Shown one piece after another: positions 13,225-21,541 of a DNA stretch of 54,406 bases. Positions within the stretch are counted from its first letter, which is position 1, and each line of letters starts with the position of its first letter. The notes under the pieces are model-generated. The model was not told the DNA's origin. It saw only the letters and a program-made list of their open reading frames with translations, and did not search any database. The translations under genes and the position numbers were made by a program. Origin of the DNA: a virus; the IMG/VR virus record IMGVR_UViG_3300010373_001372, positions 1 to 54,406 of that record; one strand, given 5' to 3'.

Positions 13225-15770
13225 ACGCGCCATTCGCCCGGCCGGCGATCGCGCCTTCGGCGAGCTACAGGACGTTCCTTGAGCGCAAGGTGCGGATGGC
13301 CAGCGAGAACGGCTTTGCCATCGATCCTGACGAGGTCAACCCGATCCTCAAGCCACATCAGCGAGACCTGGTGGTGTGGGGCGTGCGCGGCGGCCAGCGG
13401 GCGATCTTTGCGGCCTTCGGCCTCGGCAAGTCGGTCATCCAGCTCGAAATCCTCAGGCTGATCCGTAAGCATTCCGGCAAGCCTGTGCTGATCATCGCCC
13501 CGCTCGGCGTGCGGCAGGAGTTCCGCCGCGACGGCCTGATGCTCAGCATCGAAGTCCGCTTCATCCGCTCCGCCAGCGAGATCGAGCAGGCGTTCGAAGG
13601 CATCTACATCACGAACTATGAGACGGTCCGCGACGGCAAGCTCGACCCGAACCTGTTCGGCGGCGTCAGCCTCGACGAGGCAAGTGTGCTCAGATCGTTC
13701 GGGTCGAAGACCTATCAGACGTTTCTCTCGCTTTTCGTCACGGTGCGTTACCGGTTCGTTGCCACGGCAACGCCCTCGCCGAACCGTTTCAAGGAACTCA
13801 TCCACTATGCCGGCTTCCTCGGCATCATGGATACCGGGCAGGCGCTGACGCGGTTTTTCCAGCGGGACTCGACGCAGGCCAACAACCTCACGCTCTATCC
13901 TCACAAGGAACGCGAATTCTGGCTGTGGCTCAACAGCTGGGCCATCTTCCTGCAGCGGCCGTCCGACCTCGGCTATTCCGATGAGGGCTATGAGCTGCCG
14001 CCGCTGAACGTGATCTATCACGAGGTGCAGACGGACCTTGCCGATGGCGGCGAGGATCGGGACGGGCAGATGAAGCTGATGCGCGATGCGGCGATCGGCC
14101 TCAAGGATGCGGCCAAGGAAAAGCGCGACACGCTGCCGGCCCGGATCGCGGCGATGCAAACAATCCTCGACAGCACGCCAGCCGATCATTTCATCATCTG
14201 GCACGATCTCGAGGATGAGCGCCGCGCGATCGAGCGCGCTGTGCCAGGCGTCGTCTCGGTCTACGGCTCGCAGGACCTCGAGGCGCGCGAACAGGCGATC
14301 GTCGATTTCTCGGATGGAAAATTCCGGCTGCTCGCCGCCAAGCCGGTGATCGCCGGCAGCGGCTGCAACTTCCAGCGTCATTGCCACAAGGCGATATTTC
14401 TCGGCATCGGCTTCAAGTTCAACGACTTCATCCAGGCGGTGCATCGCATCCAGCGGTTCCTGCAGGGCTTTCCGGTCGAAATCCACATCATCCATGCCGA
14501 GACCGAGCGCGAGGTTTTGCGCACGCTGCAGGACAAGTGGGCGCAGCACAACCAGATGGTGGAGACCATGGCAGAGATTATCCGCGAACACGGGTTGGCC
14601 ACGCTGAGCATGTCGGACGTGCTGACCCGGTCGATCGGTACGGCGCGCGTCGAGGCGAGCGGGGCCGGTTGGCTGGTCGCCAACAACGATTGCGTCGAGG
14701 AAGCCAAGCTCATCGAGAGCGACAGCATCGACGAGATCGTCACCTCGATCCCGTTCTCGAACCACTACGAGTATACGCCGAGCTATAACGACTTTGGGCA
14801 CACCGATGGCGATGAGCACTTCTTCGCCCAGATGGACTACCTGACGCCTGAACTCTACCGGATCCTCAAGCCCGGCCGGTTGGCCTGCATCCACGTCAAG
14901 GATCGCATCCTATTCGGCTCGGTTACCGGCATGGGCACGCCGACCGTCAACCCGTTCCACGCCAAGACGCTGTTCCACTACCAGTCACACGGCTTCGCCT
15001 TCATGGGCATGATCCAGGTGCAGACGGACGTGGTCAGGGAGAACAACCAGACCTACCGCCTCGGCTACACCGAAATGCTCAAGGACGGCAGCAAGATGGG
15101 TGTCGGCAGCCCTGAGTATGTGCTGCTGATGCGGAAGCTTCCGACCGATCGCGGCAAGTCCTATGCCGACGATCGGGTCGAGAAGCTGCCATCCGAATAT
15201 TCGCTGGCCCGCTGGCAGGTGGACGCGCATTCGTTCTGGCGCTCGTCAGGCGATCGCCACCTGTCGGTCGACGAGTTGGCGCAACTGCGGCCCGAGGTGC
15301 TGAGCCGGCTCTTCACCGAGCAGACGCTGCGGCAGGTCTACGATTTCAAGACGCATGTCGCGGTTGGCGATGCGCTTTCCGAGCGTGGCGCGCTGCCCAA
15401 GACCTTCATGGCGCTCGCGCCGGGCAGCAACCGCGACGATCTCTGGCACGACGTCAACCGCATGCTGACGCTCAACGGCGACCAGGCGCAGCAGAACCTC
15501 GAAAAGCACGTCTGCCCATTGCAGTTCGACATTGTCGACCGGCTGATCGAGCGGTTTTCCAACAAGGGCGACCTGATCTTCGATCCGTTCGGCGGGCTGT
15601 TCACGGTGCCGGTGCGGGCGATGAAGGCCGGCCGTCGCGGCCGGGCAGCAGAACTCAACCCCGGCTATTTCGCCGATGGCGTCAAATACTGCGTCGCGAC
15701 CGAACAGGAAGTCTCGATGCCGACCCTGTTCGACCTGATGGGCGTCGAGGATGGGGAGAAACTGACGTGA
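13221..15770 (+). CDS. SNF2-type helicase fused to a DNA methyltransferase
   Basis: 849 residues. N-terminal SF2/SNF2 ATPase: Walker A-like AIFAAFGLGKSVIQ (~residue 65), motif II DEAS (~150), motif III-like VATATPSPNRF, and a second RecA lobe with VIAGSGCNFQ and motif VI IQAVHRIQRF (~405). The C-terminal half is an amino-methylase with permuted motifs: a DPPY-type TSIPFSNHYEY near 507 and motif I IFDPFGGLFTVPV near 786, then AAELNPGYF. ATG 13221 is preceded by AAGGAG; the frame is open further upstream only because of the frameshifted small gene. The layout recalls fused helicase-methylases of alphaproteobacterial phages, which may methylate DNA while translocating. Motif IV has Ile for the second Pro. 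Confidence 0.8.
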   Translation: MNAPFARPAIAPSASYRTFLERKVRMASENGFAIDPDEVNPILKPHQRDLVVWGVRGGQRAIFAAFGLGKSVIQLEILRLIRKHSGKPVLIIAPLGVRQEFRRDGLMLSIEVRFIRSASEIEQAFEGIYITNYETVRDGKLDPNLFGGVSLDEASVLRSFGSKTYQTFLSLFVTVRYRFVATATPSPNRFKELIHYAGFLGIMDTGQALTRFFQRDSTQANNLTLYPHKEREFWLWLNSWAIFLQRPSDLGYSDEGYELPPLNVIYHEVQTDLADGGEDRDGQMKLMRDAAIGLKDAAKEKRDTLPARIAAMQTILDSTPADHFIIWHDLEDERRAIERAVPGVVSVYGSQDLEAREQAIVDFSDGKFRLLAAKPVIAGSGCNFQRHCHKAIFLGIGFKFNDFIQAVHRIQRFLQGFPVEIHIIHAETEREVLRTLQDKWAQHNQMVETMAEIIREHGLATLSMSDVLTRSIGTARVEASGAGWLVANNDCVEEAKLIESDSIDEIVTSIPFSNHYEYTPSYNDFGHTDGDEHFFAQMDYLTPELYRILKPGRLACIHVKDRILFGSVTGMGTPTVNPFHAKTLFHYQSHGFAFMGMIQVQTDVVRENNQTYRLGYTEMLKDGSKMGVGSPEYVLLMRKLPTDRGKSYADDRVEKLPSEYSLARWQVDAHSFWRSSGDRHLSVDELAQLRPEVLSRLFTEQTLRQVYDFKTHVAVGDALSERGALPKTFMALAPGSNRDDLWHDVNRMLTLNGDQAQQNLEKHVCPLQFDIVDRLIERFSNKGDLIFDPFGGLFTVPVRAMKAGRRGRAAELNPGYFADGVKYCVATEQEVSMPTLFDLMGVEDGEKLT

Positions 15771-15985
15771 GCATTGTCATCAAACCCCGCGGCAAAGGCC
15801 TGTCAGAGGCTCAGGATGCGTTTCTAGCGCTTCTCTCCACCGGTCCAAAACGGCAGGCAGATACGCCGGGCGCGCCCTTTATGAAGGACGATATCTATCA
15901 TTGTTCGTGGAGCATCCCGGCCTCGCTCGAGCGCCGCCACCTAATTCGAAAACGGCCAGATGGCCGCTGGGAGTTGGCGCAATGA
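15767..15985 (+). CDS. Small unknown protein with winged-helix look
   Basis: 72 residues, GTG start overlapping the upstream TGA. The sequence AQDAFLALLSTGPKRQADTP, YHCSWSIPASLERRHLIRK and RPDGRWEL suggests a small winged helix: helix, recognition helix, and a beta wing ending RPDGRWELAQ, comparable to transcription-regulator fragments. No catalytic residues. Coupled on both sides by overlaps within the early operon. Confidence 0.55.
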   Translation: MSIVIKPRGKGLSEAQDAFLALLSTGPKRQADTPGAPFMKDDIYHCSWSIPASLERRHLIRKRPDGRWELAQ

Positions 15986-16353
15986 GCCGCGAGCGCCTGC
16001 CCGACCGTCGCGCGGCCGAAGCGATCGAGATCGAGCACGTCTGGCGTGGCCCGCACGGCGACGTCGAGGAGACGATGCTGATCACTGTCGGCCGCTATGA
16101 CGACGGCCGGGTCGCCGAGGTCTTCATCGACTATCCGCCGCGCGAAGGCGAGCGCAAGAAGAGCGACCGCACCCGCGACCTCGGTCACGACATCGCGGTG
16201 CTGATCTCGATCGCGCTGCAGCACGGCGCGCCGCTCGACGTGCTGCGCGACGCGGTCGGCCGTAGCGACCTCAACCTGATGGGCACGGTCAAGCTCGTGC
16301 CACACACCATCGTCGGCACGGTGCTAGACGCCCTGGAGGCGGAGGCGAAATGA
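15982..16353 (+). CDS. TSCPD-domain-like protein
   Basis: 123 residues. The segment TMLITVGRYDDGRVAEVFID and HDIAVLISIALQHGAPLDVL has the order of the TSCPD domain found at the C-terminus of class II ribonucleotide reductases: glycine-turn strand, G-x-x-x-E-V-F-I, then a helix reading ISIALQHG with following helix. Here it stands alone, without the Cys residues of full-length reductases. Phage TSCPD proteins are known as separate genes; function is unclear, maybe nucleotide binding or reductase interaction. ATG 15982 overlaps the preceding stop. Confidence 0.6.
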   Translation: MSRERLPDRRAAEAIEIEHVWRGPHGDVEETMLITVGRYDDGRVAEVFIDYPPREGERKKSDRTRDLGHDIAVLISIALQHGAPLDVLRDAVGRSDLNLMGTVKLVPHTIVGTVLDALEAEAK

Positions 16354-16559
16354 CACCGTCAGAGGCCATCGAGTTCCTTGAAAAGGAAGCTGTCAACTGC
16401 GAGACGGCCGCCAAGCGTTTTACCTATTTGGGCAACCCGGTACGCCCGGAAACGCTATCGATTGCGCAACATAGCGCGGCAACGCGAACCTTCTGGCATC
16501 AAAAGGCCGAGCGCCTTCGGGCAATCCAGTCGCTGATCGTTCACGGCGTTATCCGATGA
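16350..16559 (+). CDS. Small helical early protein
   Basis: 69 residues of unknown function: MTPSEAIEFLEKEAVNCETA, AKRFTYLG, then AATRTFWHQKAERLRAIQSL. It looks like a helical hairpin, with no motif recognised. Four-base overlaps to both neighbours (TSCPD-like gene and primase) indicate coupled translation, so it may serve in replication. Confidence 0.5.
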   Translation: MTPSEAIEFLEKEAVNCETAAKRFTYLGNPVRPETLSIAQHSAATRTFWHQKAERLRAIQSLIVHGVIR

Positions 16560-17806
16560 ACCTGTCGCCGGAAGTTGAGGCGCTCAAGAACAAGGCCCTG
16601 CAGACCTCTACTGTGCAGTGGGCGAAAGAGCGGGGCTGGCCGCTTCGGCAGGTAGGTAACGAACTGATCGGGCCGTGTCCAAAGGCGGGGTGCGGTGGCC
16701 GCGATCGCTTCGGCATAAACATGACGACCGGCACATGGAATTGCCGGGTTTGCGGCGTCGGCGGCGACGTCATTTTCCTCGTGCAGCATGTCGAGGGATT
16801 GGCCTTCGTTGCTGCCCTCGAACGGATCACCGGTCAGAGCGCGGCGGTGCCCATCGATCCGGTCGAGGCGGAGAAAACGCGCCTCAAGAACGAAGAACAT
16901 CAGCGCCAGCAGGATGAGATCGCGGATCGCAAACGCGAGGAAGCTCGGCGAGCGGGATGGGACATTCTCTGCAGAGCCGGCGCTACCGACTGGTGGTGGA
17001 ATAGTCCCGTCGGTCAATACCTGGCGCTGCGCGGCATGCCGGCCGATCGCTGGGGTAATGCGCTGATCCTCAAGTCGGTGCGCCTCTTCGTTATCCCCGA
17101 GCATCCTTATGTCGAGAAGGTCGGCAACCGATGGGTGGAGTTGCACCGAGGCCCGGCGATGATCGCGGCTGTGCGACGGCCGGATAGCGACGGGCCTTTT
17201 GCGACGCCATACGACGCGTTTGGCGCCGTTCATCAGACGTGGATCGACCTCCGACAGCCCAAGGGCAAGCTGGTGCTGCCGCCTGCCGAGGATGGCAAGG
17301 AATACCCATCCAAGAAAGTCAGAGGCAGCAAGAAGGGTGGCGCCATAAGGCTCTACACGCCCGATGATGCGCGCCGCATCGTCATGGGCGAGGGCATCGA
17401 GACGACGCTCACCGCGCTCGTGCACGCCTTCGATCATGGCACCGCGTATTGGGCTGGCGTCGACCTCGGCAACATGGCCGGCAAGGCCCTGCGAGGGCCG
17501 ACAGGCGGTCTCGTGCATGACCAGCCTGACATGGATGACCTCGACTGCTTCCTGCCGCCCGACTGGTGCGAGGAGCTGGTCTATCTCTGCGACGGTGATG
17601 AGGCTGAAAAGCACACAATCGAGAAGGTGACGCGCGGGTTGCGGAGGGCGCAGCGCTATCGCGCCATGCAGCGCGCCGAGCGGCCGGAATTGCCGCCGCT
17701 GTCGATCAAGATGGTGCCGCCGGCCGGGCCTAACACCGATTTGAATTCTATCGCCATGGCCGAAGCGGCGGCCGTGGCGGACGACAAGGAAACGACAGAC
17801 GCATGA
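16556..17806 (+). CDS. DNA primase, CHC2 zinc finger + Toprim
   Basis: 416 residues. Residues ~38-70 carry a zinc finger with GPCPKAGCGGRDRFG and WNCRVCGVGG, as in bacterial/phage primases. A charged linker follows, then the Toprim fold: IVMGEGIETTLTAL (catalytic Glu, ~280), YWAGVDLGNMAG, and LVYLCDGDEAEKHT with the D-x-D metal site. Makes RNA primers for phage DNA synthesis. The stop overlaps the start of the helicase gene by four bases, giving a primase-helicase pair. Confidence 0.85.
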   Translation: MNLSPEVEALKNKALQTSTVQWAKERGWPLRQVGNELIGPCPKAGCGGRDRFGINMTTGTWNCRVCGVGGDVIFLVQHVEGLAFVAALERITGQSAAVPIDPVEAEKTRLKNEEHQRQQDEIADRKREEARRAGWDILCRAGATDWWWNSPVGQYLALRGMPADRWGNALILKSVRLFVIPEHPYVEKVGNRWVELHRGPAMIAAVRRPDSDGPFATPYDAFGAVHQTWIDLRQPKGKLVLPPAEDGKEYPSKKVRGSKKGGAIRLYTPDDARRIVMGEGIETTLTALVHAFDHGTAYWAGVDLGNMAGKALRGPTGGLVHDQPDMDDLDCFLPPDWCEELVYLCDGDEAEKHTIEKVTRGLRRAQRYRAMQRAERPELPPLSIKMVPPAGPNTDLNSIAMAEAAAVADDKETTDA

Positions 17807-19683
17807 ACAGGGGCAGCAGGGGGGTGCGCGACGCCATGGCCAAGGCCACGGCGGTGGAGGACGTGCCATTCGATCCATCCAAGGTTGCCGGCGCCAAGCC
17901 ACGCCGCCGGCGTAAAGCTGCCGAAAGCGAAACCCCGCCACCCCATGGGAGCGATGAGGTCCGCCCCGACGACGGCATTCCCGATCTCGAAAAGCTGACG
18001 CCGGCGCAGTGGAAGATTCTCGAGGGTTGCGCGCGCTACGATGAGAACGACGTTGGCAATGCCAACAGGCTCCTCGACTGGTTCGGCGATCGCGTGCTCA
18101 ACGTGCAGGAGGCGGGCTGGCACGGCTGGACCGGCACGCATTGGGACGTCGAGACGGGGCAATATGCGGTCGAGCGGTTCGCCCAGCTCGTGAGCCCTCT
18201 GATCAAGCGCGAGGCGGCGCTGATCGAGGCGGACCCGGATGAACTGCTGGCGATCGAGGAGGCGCTGAAGCTCAAGGATATGTTCCCCGACGCGCGCAAG
18301 CGGCCGGTGGTGGCTGAGATCATCCGCATCGTCGATGGCGTCGAGACGTCGGTTGAGGTCGAGGTCAAGGATGCCATCAAGCGCGGTGAGCAGATCGCCA
18401 AGGGCGTCGCCAGCCGGCGCGCCGGCCGCTTCCAGTTCGGCATCAAGACAGGCGATCGCGCCCGTACCAGGGCGATGATCGACCAGGCGGAGCCGCACCG
18501 CTCGGAACTGCCGCGGATCATGGATTCCGACGATTTCGCGCTCAACACGATGTCGGGCACGTTGCGGTTTGCGCGCCAGCCTGACCCCGATTGTCCCGAT
18601 CCTGATACGACGCGCTACATCGTGACACGACGGCTCGATCCGCACGACCCGGCTGACCTCATCACCAAGGTGACGGCCGCCAGCTATATTCCGAAGGCGA
18701 CCGCGCCGAATTTCCTGCGCGACCTTAAGCGCTTCATGCCCGAAGCCGACACACGCGAGTTCCTGCAGGTGTTCATCGGCTACTGCGCGCTCGGGGTCAC
18801 AGGCGAGCAGGTCTACGCCTTCTTTTACGGCGACGGGCAGAACTGGAAATCCATGTTCACCCAGACGATCGGCAAGGTCTTCGGCATCTATGCCAAGCCG
18901 ATGATGTACTCCTCGATCTCAGGACAGAACACGCCATCTGGCGACAAGCCAAGCCCCGACTGGGCGCGTTTGCCCGGCGTGCGCTACCTGACCATCGAAG
19001 AGGTACCCCGCGCCGAACCGCTCAAGGAAGAGCTGATCAAGATGGTGACTTCCGGCTCCGATATGCCGGTCCGCCACCTCAACAAAGGCCTGTTCGACAT
19101 GGCGCCGAAATTCACGGCGATCATGATCTCGAACGCCGAACCGAACATCAAAGGTGCCGATACCGGCATCTGGCGGCGCACGCTCATCGTTCATTGGGAA
19201 GAGAAGGTGCCCGACGCCGAGAAGCGGCCGTTTGACCAGGTGCTGGCCATGTACGTGGCCGAGCGTGAAGGGATCCTCAACTGGATCGTTGAGGGCATCG
19301 AAAAGTATCTGGCGCACGGTCTGCAGCCGTTCGTCACCGACAAGATGCGAGCCTTCACCGAGAGCGTCAGGCGCGATCGTGACGCGGTCGGTGCCTATGT
19401 CGATGACTGTGTGCGCCCTTCGGCCGTCGACGGGCACTTCGTGACCTCACGGCGGCTCTATCAGGGTTTTAAGAGCTGGTGCGCGGCGAACGGTATCGAT
19501 CCGATGCCGTCTGAGACGTCGTTCGGGCTCAAGATCAAGCGCGTGCCCGTCGAGGGCGTGCCGATGGAGAAGCGCAAGCGCAGCCTGCATGGCGTGAAGA
19601 TATTCATGGACATCGAGCTTCACGATGTTCCCGATGATGACCAGCCGCCTTCCTATCGTGGTCCCGCACCCCCTGATGAGTAG
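17803..19683 (+). CDS. D5/P4-family replicative helicase
   Basis: 626 residues. The N-terminal ~300 include a D5_N-type section (FLRDLKRFMPEADTREFLQ) and the SF3-like ATPase core: Walker A YGDGQNWKSMFTQ (~342), Walker B-like YLTIEEVPRAEPLKEEL (~395), sensor IMISNAEPNI and GIWRRTLIVHW. The C-terminus has a winged helix region (SRRLYQGFKSWCAANG). The family powers fork opening in phage and satellite replication with a partner primase, here immediately upstream. The first ~45 residues are basic and disordered; starts other than ATG 17803 are possible (for example an ATG at 17836). Confidence 0.82.
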   Translation: MNRGSRGVRDAMAKATAVEDVPFDPSKVAGAKPRRRRKAAESETPPPHGSDEVRPDDGIPDLEKLTPAQWKILEGCARYDENDVGNANRLLDWFGDRVLNVQEAGWHGWTGTHWDVETGQYAVERFAQLVSPLIKREAALIEADPDELLAIEEALKLKDMFPDARKRPVVAEIIRIVDGVETSVEVEVKDAIKRGEQIAKGVASRRAGRFQFGIKTGDRARTRAMIDQAEPHRSELPRIMDSDDFALNTMSGTLRFARQPDPDCPDPDTTRYIVTRRLDPHDPADLITKVTAASYIPKATAPNFLRDLKRFMPEADTREFLQVFIGYCALGVTGEQVYAFFYGDGQNWKSMFTQTIGKVFGIYAKPMMYSSISGQNTPSGDKPSPDWARLPGVRYLTIEEVPRAEPLKEELIKMVTSGSDMPVRHLNKGLFDMAPKFTAIMISNAEPNIKGADTGIWRRTLIVHWEEKVPDAEKRPFDQVLAMYVAEREGILNWIVEGIEKYLAHGLQPFVTDKMRAFTESVRRDRDAVGAYVDDCVRPSAVDGHFVTSRRLYQGFKSWCAANGIDPMPSETSFGLKIKRVPVEGVPMEKRKRSLHGVKIFMDIELHDVPDDDQPPSYRGPAPPDE

Positions 19684-19979
19684 TGGTTTCGTGGCCAAAA
19701 CCCGCACCCAAAGGTGCGGGTCAGTAGCTGGTCTGGGTGAGAGTTGACAGGCGAAATGCTGAGTAAAAACAACGAACGGGTGCGGGTGGTGCGGGTTTGT
19801 CGCGCGCGACGGACGTCATGTGGGGAACGGGGTGGCGAACGATGATGACTGCGACCAATGTGCGATGCGCGTCGCAAACTATCACCACCCTCTTTTCACC
19901 TAGTGGCACCTGACTTTTACCCGCACCTAACCCTCACCAAACCATCACCCGACTATCACCTGATCTGAATAGAGGAAAA
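19684..19979. repeat. Repeat-rich gap, candidate replication origin
   Basis: 296 bases with no convincing gene. The octamer GGTGCGGG or its complement occurs five times: CCCGCACC 19701-19708, GGTGCGGG 19713-19720 (together a perfect hairpin with loop CAAA), GGTGCGGG 19779-19786 and 19788-19795, CCCGCACC 19920-19927. Toward the gene at 19980 a run of TCACC-type motifs is spaced 10-12 bases apart (about 19933, 19943, 19955), with ACTATCACC repeated at 19878 and 19952. Clustered iterons right after the helicase gene fit a phage origin or a late-control region. Confidence 0.5.
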
Positions 19980-20609
19980 ATGAGCCAGCTAGAACGCAAG
20001 CCAGCAGCGGCAAGAGAGCAGCGCGATATCGAGTGGCTCGTAAACTGGGCCTTGGAAAAGCAGGGGCTCGGCTATGACGATAGTGCTGGGGCTGTTTCGA
20101 GCGGCGGCGGTTGGCAGGCGCTTGGAACACGGATCGATGGTGGTGGGTTCGGTGGAATGGGCGCATCGCAACAATTGCCGCACGCCGATGCGATGATCAT
20201 CGTTGAGGCACTGAACTCGATGAGGCGCGATAGCCGTGTAGCCAAGGCTGCCGACCTCGTTGCCGTCTATGGTCGAGCTGGCATTCAGCCGGATTGGGGC
20301 AAGGATGGTAGCGGACGATGGCAGCTCGTGCGCAAGAACAAGGCTGGCCGCTCGATTGCGGTAAAGCGTTTCGCCGACCAGACGCGCCGTCGCGGCCTGC
20401 TCGGCTTCGAATGGGAATGGGTTGGTCATCAGCCTGAGACGCTAGACCTGATGATGATCGAGTGGTCAGCATGGCATACAGCGCTCATCGAACTGCGCAA
20501 CCTCATCAACCAGAAGATGACGACATACAACGCTGTCGGGCCAGTCGCACCGGATAGCCCATGGGATGTGGGTCATGTCGCCGATGATGTGGATGCGACC
20601 GCAGCCTGA
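19980..20609 (+). CDS. Phage protein between replication and packaging genes
   Basis: 209 residues, no domain named. It begins QRDIEWLVNWALEKQGLGYD, has a Gly-rich section (SSGGGWQALGTRIDGGGFGG), a helix ADAMIIVEALNSMRRD, then basic VRKNKAGRSIAVKRFADQ and a tail with WHTALIELRNLINQ. Proteins in this slot in lambdoid phages are often late-gene regulators (Q or antiterminators of the RusA/Q region), but there is no sequence proof. The upstream gap carries repeats that it or the helicase could bind. AGAGG precedes the ATG. Confidence 0.6.
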   Translation: MSQLERKPAAAREQRDIEWLVNWALEKQGLGYDDSAGAVSSGGGWQALGTRIDGGGFGGMGASQQLPHADAMIIVEALNSMRRDSRVAKAADLVAVYGRAGIQPDWGKDGSGRWQLVRKNKAGRSIAVKRFADQTRRRGLLGFEWEWVGHQPETLDLMMIEWSAWHTALIELRNLINQKMTTYNAVGPVAPDSPWDVGHVADDVDATAA

Positions 20610-20866
20610 TGATGATGGGCCTTGCGGTTGGAGAAAAAATTTGACAGTACTTGGGACAACGAATTGGGAATCACGAGCGCGCTGCCGGCAACGGTGGCGC
20701 GCTTCGTATTTGGGCCGATGGTCCCGAGCGCTGATGCCCGACGCCAACCTGCAAATTTGCACGTTGCACAACCCCGCAATGGGTCAACGGGTCCTTCCCA
20801 GCCCTCAAAACGTATGCGGGACGTCAAAGCGCATGTGCTTTGTAGTTTGGCCATTTTCGCACAGGG
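20610..20866. other. Intergenic region before terminase, possible cos/pac side
   Basis: 257 bases without a convincing gene; open frames here lack natural composition. TTGACA at 20641-20646 could be a -35 box but a good -10 is missing. A 12-base palindrome TGCAAATTTGCA lies at 20750-20761 and recurs inside the long palindrome at 29213-29240. In phages with a GpA-type terminase the cohesive-end site normally precedes the small terminase gene, so the region is the best place to look for it. Confidence 0.4.
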
Positions 20867-20915
20867 TTGACGGGGTTGACGGACGTGCTCGCGGCGGTTG
20901 ACGGCCAGTTGACGG
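20866..20915 (+). repeat. Four GTTGACGG direct repeats at the terminase start
   Basis: GTTGACGG occurs at 20866-20873, 20875-20882, 20897-20904 and 20908-20915, all in the same direction, with starts 9, 22 and 11 bases apart. They straddle the first codons of the small terminase gene. Spaced direct repeats near cos/pac are typical recognition (R) sites for small terminase subunits. The repeats may also explain why the gene's exact start is unclear. Confidence 0.5.
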
Positions 20916-21541
20916 AGAGCCTCGTCTGGGTCTCGCTGTCCGAGGCGGCGCAGCGCCAGCAGCCGCCGATCTCGAAGCAGGCGATCCACAAGCGAGTGAC
21001 CAGGCTGGTGGCCGCCGGCCGGCTCTCGACCAAGCCCGGACCGCGCGGTACCGTGCTAGTGAACATTGTCGCGCTCAATCGGGCGATCGCCGAGGAGACG
21101 GACCCGGCGCAGGACCTGCGTAACAACCGAGCCCCGGCACCGGTCGCCGATGACCTCGATATCGGCGATGACGAGCATGACGCTGGCGAGGCGACTGATC
21201 GCAGTGCGCCTCAGGGCAAAGCGAACTACCACCGGTCCCGCGCCGAGCGCGAAGCCTACCAAGCGGAGAATGCCCGCCTCGATCTCGACGAGCGCCTCGA
21301 CCGCCTGGCCGACAAGGATGACGTCGAGCGCCGCACGATGACGGCGTTTCGCCGCGTCCGTGACCGCCTCCTGGCCTTCCCTGCTACGGTCGCCGAAAAG
21401 GTCACGGTGGCACCCGACGCTCGCGCCGTCCGCGCGATCCTGACCGACGAAATGCGCCGCATGCTCGACCAGCTCGCCGGCGAGCTTGACCACCTGGATG
21501 ATGATGGCGACGACCTCGACGCTTCCGGCGAGCCGAACTGA
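20867..21541 (+). CDS. Terminase small subunit candidate
   Basis: 224 residues. N-terminal HTH region SLSEAAQRQQPPISKQAIHK followed by RVTRLVAAGRLSTKPGPRG resembles a winged DNA-binding domain of Nu1 type; a polar linker leads to a charged coiled coil (RAEREAYQAENARLDLDERL) and a C-terminal TerS-like segment, FPATVAEKVTVAPDARAV. It would recognise the packaging site and recruit the large subunit, whose start it overlaps. The start is uncertain: TTG 20867 lies within GTTGACGG repeats and GTG 20885 is an alternative. The position directly before the large terminase supports the call. Confidence 0.7.
   Translation: MTGLTDVLAAVDGQLTESLVWVSLSEAAQRQQPPISKQAIHKRVTRLVAAGRLSTKPGPRGTVLVNIVALNRAIAEETDPAQDLRNNRAPAPVADDLDIGDDEHDAGEATDRSAPQGKANYHRSRAEREAYQAENARLDLDERLDRLADKDDVERRTMTAFRRVRDRLLAFPATVAEKVTVAPDARAVRAILTDEMRRMLDQLAGELDHLDDDGDDLDASGEPN

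Noticed and set aside
12831-14894. Long minus-strand open frame of 687 codons opposite the helicase/methylase gene
   Set aside because: It mirrors a confidently identified gene; the translation is Arg/Asp/Leu-rich with no motif, a usual antisense shadow in high-GC DNA.
16541-17941. Minus-strand frame of 466 codons opposite the primase
   Set aside because: Antisense shadow; the primase zinc finger and Toprim are on the other strand.
20566-20901. Frames in the gap upstream of the small terminase
   Set aside because: No ribosome site, irregular composition, and they overlap the repeats at 20866-20915.
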